NCBI GenBank assembly: GCA_027297025.1
Contig: JAPUIM010000139.1
Span: 1 to 5,285, forward strand
Direction of reading: 5' to 3'
DNA length: 5,285 nucleotides
From: Bacteroidota bacterium
GTDB lineage: Bacteria > Bacteroidota > Bacteroidia > Cytophagales > Cyclobacteriaceae
In this document: positions 1 to 5,285 of the stretch, piece by piece
How the letters are laid out: each line of letters begins with the position of its first letter
Numbering within the stretch: the stretch's first letter is position 1
Program-made: the position numbers and the translations under genes
Notes under the pieces: model-generated
The model's database searches: none
Told to the model about the DNA's origin: nothing
What the model saw: the letters and a program-made list of their open reading frames with translations, nothing else

Positions 1-1
1 T

Positions 2-721
2 TCTTTTTTCACTGGAGTTTCAGAGGGCACTATTGGATCGGATCGGATCATCAAGATGTTGATAGTAAAAAATGACCAATTGTTGGTGGAAGAAAAAGGC
101 ATTTACAGTATCGAAAACTTTTTGAACGCTCGAAGGTTGATGTATTGGCAGGTGTATTTACACAAAACCTCGTTAAGTGCAGAACAAATGCTAGTTCAAA
201 TAATTAAAAGGGCGAAAGACCTGATTCAAGAGCAAACCAAGTTGGTTATCAATTACCCTTTGGAACCTTTTATGACCAACAAGATAGATCTAAATACTAT
301 TCGTGGGTCCCATTATTTGGAGGCGTTCGCCAGACTTGATGATTATGATATCTGGACTGCGATTAAATCTTGGGTGAGAAATCCAGATAAAGTACTATCA
401 ACCCTGTGTCAACTCCTGCTGGATAGGAAACTTTTCAAAATCGATCTGACCAATCAAAAAGTAAATAAAAATAAAAAAAAGAAATTGGCACGGATACTAA
501 AAAGTGCACTCAACCTCGATGAAAGAGAATTGTCATACTTTTTAGTGGAAGGATCAATTAGCAACGCCGCCTACCTGCGCAAAGACCAAAGCATAAACAT
601 TTTTACCAAAGAAGGAGCAATAGTAGATATAGCCCAAGCTTCTGATCTACCCAATATTAAGGCTTTGAGCAAAATTGTAAAAAAATATTATCTATGCTGG
701 CCCAAAAGTGTATCTTTGTGA
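2..721 (+). CDS. HD-domain phosphohydrolase, C-terminal part (5' end outside window)
   Basis: The frame is open from base 2, with no start required inside the window. The 18 residues before the first ATG (base 56) read SFFTGVSEGTIGSDRIIK and continue smoothly into the following protein, as in the COG1078 family (YdhJ/YwfO-like HD superfamily phosphohydrolases). The gene therefore starts off the left edge, and ATG 56 is an internal methionine. The visible 239 residues match the C-terminal region of proteins of about 400 residues; the metal-binding HD motif should lie in the missing N-terminal part. Visible family-like stretches are EEKGIYSIENFLNARRLMYW, QVYLHKT and the terminal KKYYLCWPK. A lysine-rich patch (KNKKKKLARILK) lies in the middle. 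Relatives are related to dNTP triphosphohydrolases, but the substrate of this Bacteroidetes branch is not established to my knowledge. It is 24 bases upstream of lpxD and in the same frame. I am confident of the family and unsure of the activity. Confidence 0.88.
   Translation, partial: SFFTGVSEGTIGSDRIIKMLIVKNDQLLVEEKGIYSIENFLNARRLMYWQVYLHKTSLSAEQMLVQIIKRAKDLIQEQTKLVINYPLEPFMTNKIDLNTIRGSHYLEAFARLDDYDIWTAIKSWVRNPDKVLSTLCQLLLDRKLFKIDLTNQKVNKNKKKKLARILKSALNLDERELSYFLVEGSISNAAYLRKDQSINIFTKEGAIVDIAQASDLPNIKALSKIVKKYYLCWPKSVSL
711..718 (+). promoter_or_regulatory. Possible internal -7 promoter element before lpxD
   Basis: TATCTTTG is an exact match to the Bacteroidetes -7 consensus TAnnTTTG. It lies in the last codons of the HD-protein gene, with its last base 28 bases before the lpxD start. 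A start site a few bases downstream would give a leader of about 20 bases. I see no TTG or TTTG at the expected 19-21 base spacing upstream; the nearest TTG (675-677) is 33 bases away. A chance match in coding sequence is quite possible, and lpxD may simply be transcribed by read-through from upstream. Confidence 0.28.
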
Positions 722-745
722 TTTCTTAAAATCCAGCTATGGTCA

Positions 746-1792
746 ATGGAATTAAGCGTAAAACAAATAGCTGACCTTCTGGGAGGTAAAGTACAAGGTG
801 ATGGATCCATCAAAATCAAGAAATTAGATACCCTCCAAGAAGCATCAAAAGGAAGTATTTCCTTCTTATCAAATCCGAAATACGAAAATCAAATTTATCA
901 AACCCAAGCCAGTGCAGTCATCTGCAATATGGACTTCTCCCCCAAGAACACTCTAAAAACCACCCTTATCAAGGTTGAGGATGCTTACCTCAGTTTTAGT
1001 TCACTTTTAGAAGAAATTAATAGACAAAATAGTCTACAAAAAGTGGGTATTGAAGAACCTTCTTATATCGGCGAAAACACCTCAACCGGAGATAAAGTGT
1101 ATAGGGGTGCCTTTTCCTATATCGGCAATAGTGTGAAAATAGGGGAGAATGTAAAAATTTATCCCCAAGCCTACATAGGTGACAACTCAACTATTGGGAA
1201 TAATACTATTATTCATTCAGGGGTTAAAATATATCCAAAAACAAAAATTGGCAATAACTGTATCATCCATTCAGGTGCCATAGTTGGAAGCGATGGATTC
1301 GGTTTTGCTCCTCAATCGGATGGATCTTACAAACCGATCCCACAAATGGGTAATGTAATTATTGAAGATAATGTAAGCATCGGTTCAAATACGGTTATCG
1401 ATTGTGCTACCCTCAACTCCACTATCATCAGGGATGGAGTAAAGTTGGATAATTTGATTCAGGTGGCACATAATGTGGAAATCGGGAAAAATACAGTCAT
1501 CGCTGCTCAAAGTGGGATTTCTGGATCAACCAAAATTGGAGAGCATTGTGTAATTGCCGGGCAGGTTGGGGTTATTGGTCACCTTCAAATTGCTGATAAA
1601 GTAATTATCGGAGCACAAGCCGGAATAGGTAAATCAATAGATCAAAAGGGAACCATTATTCTGGGAAGCCCGGGGTTTGAAAGGAATCAATACTTAAGAT
1701 CTTATACAGTATTCAAAAGATTGCCTGATATTGAGAACCGGATCAAGGAACTTGAGGAAAAATCCTTAAATTTGCCCACTACTGAAGATTAA
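746..1792 (+). CDS. lpxD: UDP-3-O-(3-hydroxyacyl)glucosamine N-acyltransferase LpxD
   Basis: LpxD transfers a 3-hydroxyacyl chain from acyl-ACP to the free 2-amino group of UDP-3-O-acyl-glucosamine, the third step of lipid A synthesis, in the cytoplasm. Residues 1 to about 100 form the LpxD N-terminal uridine-binding domain (IADLLGGKVQGDG; ISFLSNPKYENQIYQTQASAVI). Residues from about 103 to 300 are a left-handed beta-helix of hexapeptide repeats (YIGENTSTGDKV, KIGENVKIYPQAYIGDNSTI). The family motif DGFGFAP is at 183-189. QVAHNVEIG (239-247) holds His242, equivalent to catalytic His239 of E. coli LpxD. The C-terminal stretch (about 312-340) is helical and charged, as in other LpxD trimers. 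The length, 348 residues, is normal. The start is the first in-frame ATG after the preceding stop; an ATG at 739 is out of frame. No Shine-Dalgarno sequence is visible. The stop shares its last base with the lpxC-fabZ start (TAATG), which suggests translational coupling. Confidence 0.97.
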   Translation: MELSVKQIADLLGGKVQGDGSIKIKKLDTLQEASKGSISFLSNPKYENQIYQTQASAVICNMDFSPKNTLKTTLIKVEDAYLSFSSLLEEINRQNSLQKVGIEEPSYIGENTSTGDKVYRGAFSYIGNSVKIGENVKIYPQAYIGDNSTIGNNTIIHSGVKIYPKTKIGNNCIIHSGAIVGSDGFGFAPQSDGSYKPIPQMGNVIIEDNVSIGSNTVIDCATLNSTIIRDGVKLDNLIQVAHNVEIGKNTVIAAQSGISGSTKIGEHCVIAGQVGVIGHLQIADKVIIGAQAGIGKSIDQKGTIILGSPGFERNQYLRSYTVFKRLPDIENRIKELEEKSLNLPTTED

Positions 1793-3186
1793 TGAATATC
1801 AAACAACACACAATAAAATCCCCAATAACGGTTTCCGGGGTTGGCTTGCATACAGGTGTAGATGCAAACATGACTTTCCTGCCGGCAAAGTCCAATCAGG
1901 GAATAAAGTTCCAAAGGATCGATCTGGAGGGGCAGCCTTTGATTGATGCTGATGTTGATAATGTGGTAGACCTCTCTCGTGGAACTACTATTGAGCAAAA
2001 TGGGGCAAGGGTCAATACTGTGGAACACACTTTGGCCGCTTTGGTCGGGATGGAGATCGATAATATCGTAATTCAATTGGATGGTCCCGAGCCTCCGATT
2101 ATGGATGGCAGTTCCAAAATGTTTGTGGATGCCTTAAACAAAGTGGGAATTGTGGAACAAAATGCCTTAAGAAATTTTTTTGAAGTTCCTGAGAGCATCT
2201 TTTACAGAGACCCATCCAGGGAAGTAGAAATTGCTGCCCTTCCCCTAGACGATTACCGGGTGACGGTAATGGTTGACTATAAGTCGCCCGTGTTGGGAAG
2301 CCAGCATGCCACTTTAACTGATATCAAACAATTCGATAAAGAGATTTCCTCATGCCGGACTTTTTGCTTCTTGCATGAGTTGGAAATGTTGCATAAAAAT
2401 AACCTTATCAAGGGCGGAGATCTAAACAACGCAATTGTAGTGGTGGACCGCGTAGTGGAAGATCATGAACTGGAAAACCTGGCAAAATTATTTAACAAAC
2501 CAAAGGTTGAAGTAAAAAAAGAAGGAATACTAAATAACGTTGAACTCAGGTACAAACATGAACCTGCACGACACAAACTCCTTGATTTAATGGGAGACCT
2601 GGCCTTAGCCGGTAGACCACTGAAAGCTCAAATATTGGCTGCCCGTCCCGGACATGCTGCCAATATTGCCTTTGTTAAAAAATTAAAACGACAGATGCAA
2701 AGTTCGGAAAATAATAATGTTCCAAACTATGATCCTAAACTTCCTCCGGTACTGGACATCATCCAGATCAGCAATATTCTTCCCCACAGATACCCCTTTC
2801 AATTAATCGATAAGATTATTTATCTGGACGATTCCAAAGTCACTGGAGTCAAGAACGTTTCTATCAATGAACCTTTCTTTCAGGGTCATTTCCCGGGCAA
2901 TCCGGTAATGCCAGGAGTTTTACAACTTGAAGCTATGGCGCAAACCGGGGGTATCCTGGTGTTGAGCAGTGTTCCCGATCCAGAGAACTACTGGACGTAT
3001 TTTTTAGGAATTGAACAGGCAAAATTCAGAAAAATGGTTTTGCCGGGAGATACTATTATTTTTCAATGCGAACTCTTAGTTCCTATAAAGCGAGGCATTG
3101 CTAAAATGGGGGGCAAGGCATATGTCGGGAATAATTTAGTTTGTGAAGCTATCATGACAGCCAGTATCGTTAAGAAAAATTCATGA
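1792..3186 (+). CDS. lpxC/fabZ: Bifunctional LpxC deacetylase / FabZ dehydratase
   Basis: This is a fusion of two enzymes. Residues 1 to about 302 are LpxC, the zinc-dependent UDP-3-O-acyl-GlcNAc deacetylase that commits carbon to lipid A. SGVGLHTG is at 15-22, VEHTLAAL at 77-84 with Glu78 and zinc ligand His79, and HKLLDLMGDL at 261-270 with His261 and Asp265, matching E. coli His238 and Asp242. His288 (ARPGHAAN) matches the active-site His265. The roughly 23-residue numbering shift reflects an insertion (about 226-248, lysine- and glutamate-rich) before the second zinc motif. Residues about 303-318 are a polar, proline-containing linker. Residues about 319-464 are FabZ, (3R)-hydroxyacyl-ACP dehydratase, with LPHRYPFQLID at 330-340 and GHFPGNPVMPGVLQLEAMAQ at 365-384; His366 and Glu380 are the catalytic pair. 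Both halves keep their catalytic residues. Such fusions, of about 460 residues, are typical of Bacteroidetes. The stop overlaps the lpxA start (ATGA). Confidence 0.97.
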   Translation: MNIKQHTIKSPITVSGVGLHTGVDANMTFLPAKSNQGIKFQRIDLEGQPLIDADVDNVVDLSRGTTIEQNGARVNTVEHTLAALVGMEIDNIVIQLDGPEPPIMDGSSKMFVDALNKVGIVEQNALRNFFEVPESIFYRDPSREVEIAALPLDDYRVTVMVDYKSPVLGSQHATLTDIKQFDKEISSCRTFCFLHELEMLHKNNLIKGGDLNNAIVVVDRVVEDHELENLAKLFNKPKVEVKKEGILNNVELRYKHEPARHKLLDLMGDLALAGRPLKAQILAARPGHAANIAFVKKLKRQMQSSENNNVPNYDPKLPPVLDIIQISNILPHRYPFQLIDKIIYLDDSKVTGVKNVSINEPFFQGHFPGNPVMPGVLQLEAMAQTGGILVLSSVPDPENYWTYFLGIEQAKFRKMVLPGDTIIFQCELLVPIKRGIAKMGGKAYVGNNLVCEAIMTASIVKKNS

Positions 3187-3965
3187 ATCAGCCTTTAGCT
3201 TTTATTCATCCGGAAGCTAAAATAGCCCAAAATGTGGTTATTGAACCATTCTGCACAATTTATAAAAATGTAGAAATTGGAGAAGGTACCTGGATCGGTT
3301 CAAATGTGACCATTATGGAGGGCGCCAGAATTGGGAAGAATTGCAAGATTTATCCAGGTGCAGTCATCTCATCTACACCGCAAGACCTGAAATTTGGAGG
3401 AGAGGATACCAACGCTTATATCGGTAACAATACAGTTATCCGGGAGTTCGTAACCATTAGCCGGGGCACTATAGACCGTCATAAAACCCAAATTGGTAAA
3501 AACTGTCTTTTGATGGCTTATGTTCATATAGCCCATGATTGTGTGATCGGCAACAACTGTATTTTGGTAAATGCCGTGCAACTAGCGGGTCATGTGATCA
3601 TTGACGATTATGCTATCGTTGGAGGATCAACATCAGTGCATCAATTTGCTAAGATTGGAGTGCATGTGATGGTCTCAGGAGGTTCATTGGTGAGAAAGGA
3701 TGTTCCCCCTTATACCAAGGCAGCCAGAGAGCCCCTTTGTTATGTTGGGATCAATTCCATAGGATTGAGAAGAAGAGGTTTCCCAAATGAAAAAATTCGA
3801 GAGATTCAGGAGATATACCGCAATATCTACCTGAAAGGACTCAATAATTCCAAAGCTTTAGATATGGTAGAACTGGAGATGCCACCCACCAAAGAAAGAG
3901 ATGAAATCATCAAATTCATCCGCTCTTCAGACCGTGGAGTCATGAAGGGTTTTACTACTCACTAG
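3183..3965 (+). CDS. lpxA: UDP-GlcNAc O-acyltransferase LpxA
   Basis: LpxA carries out the first step of lipid A synthesis, moving a 3-hydroxyacyl chain from ACP to the 3-OH of UDP-GlcNAc, as a cytoplasmic homotrimer. Residues 1 to about 185 form a left-handed beta-helix of hexapeptide repeats (FIHPEAKIAQNVVIEPF, WIGSNVTIMEGARIGKNCKI). The family-specific STPQDLKF is at 64-71, and HIAHDC at 115-120 carries His118, equivalent to catalytic His125 of E. coli LpxA. LAGHV (134-138, His137) and VHQF (152-155, His153) match E. coli His144 and His160. The C-terminal part (GLRRRGFPNEKIREIQEIY, then helices) is the usual LpxA helical domain. At 260 residues it is close to the family norm of about 260. 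Aligned without gaps from the catalytic histidine, E. coli hydrocarbon-ruler Gly173 corresponds to Gly166 here, so the acyl pocket is not closed by a bulky residue at that site. The start overlaps the lpxC-fabZ stop by four bases, pointing to coupled translation. Confidence 0.97.
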   Translation: MNQPLAFIHPEAKIAQNVVIEPFCTIYKNVEIGEGTWIGSNVTIMEGARIGKNCKIYPGAVISSTPQDLKFGGEDTNAYIGNNTVIREFVTISRGTIDRHKTQIGKNCLLMAYVHIAHDCVIGNNCILVNAVQLAGHVIIDDYAIVGGSTSVHQFAKIGVHVMVSGGSLVRKDVPPYTKAAREPLCYVGINSIGLRRRGFPNEKIREIQEIYRNIYLKGLNNSKALDMVELEMPPTKERDEIIKFIRSSDRGVMKGFTTH

Positions 3966-3969
3966 ATGA

Positions 3970-4587
3970 ATGGAGATCAAAGCGACAGGTCTAGGTAAGA
4001 AATTCAACTACCATTGGATCTTCAAAAACCTGGACTTCGAATTTAAAATTAACAATGCTTATGCCATTACAGGACCCAATGGCAGTGGTAAAAGTACTTT
4101 ACTACAAATTATAAGTGGATACATCACCCCAACAACCGGTGGGCTGACTCATACCTTGCAGGGAAATAACCTGGATCCGAACCATATATATCGACACTTG
4201 GTACTAGTTGCTCCCTACCTAAAATTGGTAGAAGAATTCACCTTAATGGAACAGCTAAACTTTCATTTTCAATTCAAAACTATTAAAACCGGTTGGAATA
4301 TAAGTGACATCATTGAAATCATGGAATTAAAGGATTCCATTCACAAACAAATAAAATACTTTTCATCCGGAATGAAACAGAGACTGAAATTGGGCCTTGG
4401 CTTTTACTCGCAGTGCGAATTGCTTCTTCTAGATGAGCCCACCAGCAATTTAGATGAACCTGGTATCCAATGGTACTTAGATTATGTTAAAAAATCTTTA
4501 TCAGACCGACTGGTTATCATTAGTTCCAACCGTAAACAAGAATACAGTTGTTGCCAACAGGAAATTAGCTTGAAAAATTACAAATAA
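3970..4587 (+). CDS. ABC-type ATPase, single domain, partner unknown
   Basis: This is a 205-residue ABC nucleotide-binding domain with no membrane segment, expected to work at the inner face of the membrane with an unseen permease. Walker A is GPNGSGKST (35-43). The signature is SSGMKQ (132-137), a variant of LSGGQ seen in other ABC ATPases. Walker B is LLLLDEP (151-157) with Glu156 as catalytic base, and the D-loop is SNLDE (159-163). Two motifs look unusual: at the Q-loop site the protein reads VLVAPYLKLVEEFT (78-91) with no glutamine, and at the H-loop site IISSNRKQEY (183-192) has Asn187 where histidine is expected. The start is fixed by an in-frame TGA directly before ATG 3970. The gene is four bases after lpxA, so it probably shares the lpx transcript. 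I recall similar ATPases with the APYLxLIEEFTL and SNxxEY patterns in Bacteroidetes, but cannot name a substrate. Lipid or LPS transport is suggested only by position. Confidence 0.9.
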   Translation: MEIKATGLGKKFNYHWIFKNLDFEFKINNAYAITGPNGSGKSTLLQIISGYITPTTGGLTHTLQGNNLDPNHIYRHLVLVAPYLKLVEEFTLMEQLNFHFQFKTIKTGWNISDIIEIMELKDSIHKQIKYFSSGMKQRLKLGLGFYSQCELLLLDEPTSNLDEPGIQWYLDYVKKSLSDRLVIISSNRKQEYSCCQQEISLKNYK

Positions 4588-4792
4588 ATTAAACTAGGGT
4601 TCATTTATCCGGTTACTTTCGGCCCTTAGCAGGTATTAAATATATTACAATTCACCACAAATGATTAGTTAAATTTGATGATCATTCATTTGAAATCCCA
4701 ACAAATATTTAAGCCAAAATACTTTGATAATAATTGCTAATTAGTATATATTACTTTTGGAAAATAAAATATGGTAATTTAAATACGGTTTA

Positions 4793-4822
4793 TTGCATTA
4801 AAATCAAAAAATTGTATATTTG
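4793..4822 (+). promoter_or_regulatory. Bacteroidetes-type promoter for the lipoprotein gene
   Basis: TTG at 4793-4795 and TATATTTG at 4815-4822 are separated by 19 bases. This fits the Bacteroidetes primary-sigma promoter pattern of a TTTG/TTG -33 element and a TAnnTTTG -7 element 19-21 bases apart. Transcription would be expected to start near 4828-4830, leaving a leader of about 31-33 bases before the ATG at 4861. No Shine-Dalgarno sequence occurs in that leader, as is usual in this phylum. This is the best promoter match in the window. The -7 element is a full match, while the -33 element has only the TTG core. Confidence 0.65.
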
Positions 4823-4826
4823 ATTT
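4801..4826. repeat. Inverted repeat overlapping the -7 element, possible operator
   Basis: AAATCAAA (4801-4808) and TTTGATTT (4819-4826) are perfect 8-base inverted arms with a 10-base spacer. The right arm covers the last four bases of the -7 element and the left arm lies between -33 and -7. The arm centres are 18 bases apart, not quite two helical turns, so a dimeric repressor could bind and block RNA polymerase. The arms are AT-rich and the surrounding region is too, so chance is a real alternative. A hairpin role is less likely, because the left arm would not be in the transcript. Confidence 0.3.
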
Positions 4827-4860
4827 ATAGTCTCGACCATTCACTAACCTGATTTTTGAT

Positions 4861-5285
4861 ATGAAAATACTACTTAATATCTTAACACCCATCGCTTTGG
4901 TTACCGCTTTGGTTTTCTATTCAAGTTGTGGCGGTGATGATAGTGGTAATGGCCCACCAGATCTAACCGAACAAGAAGTAGTAACTCAAAGATTGGAAGG
5001 TGGAAGTCCATGGGGTATTGGATCTACCGGGTCTGTAAGCTTAGATAATTCTGATTTGACTACTGACTTCGCTAATTTCAGCATAACCTTTTCCGGTATG
5101 AGCCTAACCGTATCCGGCAGTGATGATGATGTATGGCCCAATGGAACGGCCAGCTGGTCCTATGTTGGTACTGATACCGGAATCGCTACCTCGATCAGCC
5201 GGTCTGATGGAGTTGAAGTCAGTATATCGGTAAATGAAGCTTCTACAACTCTAACCCTACAGTTTGAAATAACCGGAGGAAGTGG
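4861..5285 (+). CDS. Putative surface lipoprotein, N-terminal part (3' end outside window)
   Basis: The frame is open from ATG 4861 to the right edge: 141 codons plus two bases. An in-frame TAG at 4828-4830 limits how far upstream the start can be, and 4861 is the first ATG after it. The N-terminus is a lipoprotein signal peptide: Lys2, a hydrophobic stretch (ILTPIALVTALVF), then YSSC with Cys23 as the likely lipidated residue. The -3 position is Tyr rather than the usual Leu/Val/Ile, so the lipobox is imperfect. CGGDDSGN follows; an acidic stretch just after the cysteine resembles the lipoprotein export signal that sends Bacteroidetes lipoproteins to the cell surface. The rest is rich in Ser, Thr, Gly and Asp with alternating hydrophobic residues (FANFSITFSGMSLTVSG, ISRSDGVEVSISV, TLTLQFEITGG), pointing to a beta-sandwich or beta-barrel-like fold. 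It resembles variable Bacteroidetes lipoproteins of unknown role. No enzyme motif is visible, and the function is unknown. Confidence 0.82.
   Translation, partial: MKILLNILTPIALVTALVFYSSCGGDDSGNGPPDLTEQEVVTQRLEGGSPWGIGSTGSVSLDNSDLTTDFANFSITFSGMSLTVSGSDDDVWPNGTASWSYVGTDTGIATSISRSDGVEVSISVNEASTTLTLQFEITGGS

Larger units (their letters stand above)
4588..4860. other. AT-rich intergenic region separating two transcription units
   Basis: No coding frame or tRNA-like structure was found here. The left part (about 4594-4629) can form a poor hairpin (CTAGGG pairing with CCCTTAG around an inner CCG/CGG stem) with no T-run after it, so it is not a convincing terminator. The middle is strongly AT-rich and holds an isolated 8-base palindrome, ATGATCAT (4678-4685). 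A second -7-like match, TACTTTTG (4752-4759), has no TTG at proper spacing. The right part carries the promoter and inverted repeat listed separately. The change from tightly packed genes to this gap suggests that the lpx operon ends after the ABC gene. Confidence 0.7.

Noticed and set aside
35..49. Three tandem copies of GGATC
   Set aside because: It encodes family-consistent residues (GSDRI) in the HD protein and is too short to be a functional repeat.
1040..1680. Repeated short motifs such as ATTGGNAATAA as a DNA repeat array
   Set aside because: They arise from the hexapeptide repeats (IGxN) of the LpxD beta-helix; lpxA shows the same effect. There is no CRISPR or nucleotide-level repeat array.
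1789..2076. 95-codon open frame on the minus strand
   Set aside because: It lies wholly inside the conserved LpxC coding region on the opposite strand, and its translation resembles no known family.
3369..3581. 70-codon open frame on the minus strand
   Set aside because: It lies inside lpxA, antisense to the catalytic region, with no family resemblance; a shadow of the lpxA codons.
3966..3998. Ten-residue mini-frame beginning with the ATG right after the lpxA stop
   Set aside because: It overlaps the ABC start out of frame and ends after ten residues. A leader peptide role is possible but nothing supports it, and ATG 3970 gives the conserved ABC N-terminus.
4594..4629. Hairpin after the ABC gene as a terminator
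   Set aside because: The stem is interrupted by a bulge and a large internal loop and no T-run follows, so an intrinsic terminator is not supported.
4752..4759. TACTTTTG as a second promoter
   Set aside because: It matches TAnnTTTG, but the upstream TTG and TTTG motifs are 15 and 25 bases away, outside the usual 19-21 base spacing.
1..5285. Mobile element, phage, defence or CRISPR system
   Set aside because: No transposase, integrase, terminal inverted repeats, nuclease or repeat-spacer pattern is seen on either strand; the content is envelope biogenesis.

Overview
The window looks like a chromosomal segment from a Bacteroidetes bacterium, probably of the Cytophagia/Sphingobacteriia/Flavobacteria type. 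Four things support this: a fused lpxC-fabZ gene, the gene order HD-phosphohydrolase / lpxD / lpxC-fabZ / lpxA, the lack of Shine-Dalgarno sequences before the genes, and a promoter of the Bacteroidetes kind (TTG-N19-TAnnTTTG) before the last gene. The exact genus cannot be read from the sequence.

Layout. Bases 2-721 are the 3' part of an HD-domain phosphohydrolase gene that begins off the left edge. A 24-base gap leads to lpxD (746-1792), which overlaps lpxC-fabZ (1792-3186) by one base (TAATG). That gene overlaps lpxA (3183-3965) by four bases (ATGA). Four bases after lpxA comes an ABC-type ATPase gene (3970-4587). All five lie on the + strand and are packed like one operon. A 273-base AT-rich gap (4588-4860) with a good promoter candidate and an inverted repeat follows. 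Last is the 5' part of a lipoprotein gene (4861 to the right edge), apparently a separate transcription unit.

How the genes work together. LpxA adds the first 3-hydroxyacyl chain to UDP-GlcNAc. The LpxC half of the fusion deacetylates the product, and LpxD adds the second, N-linked chain. The FabZ half is the dehydratase that draws 3-hydroxyacyl-ACP into chain elongation, so the fusion joins the committed step of lipid A synthesis to the enzyme competing for the same acyl-ACP pool. LpxB, LpxH/LpxI and LpxK, needed for later steps, are not in the window. The HD protein and the ABC ATPase have no proven role in this pathway; their link is positional only.

No previously undescribed system is evident. 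Most of the window is a conserved envelope-biogenesis operon. The points most worth a second look are the ABC ATPase, which seems to lack the usual Q-loop glutamine and H-loop histidine, and the promoter/operator-like region plus lipoprotein at the right-hand end.
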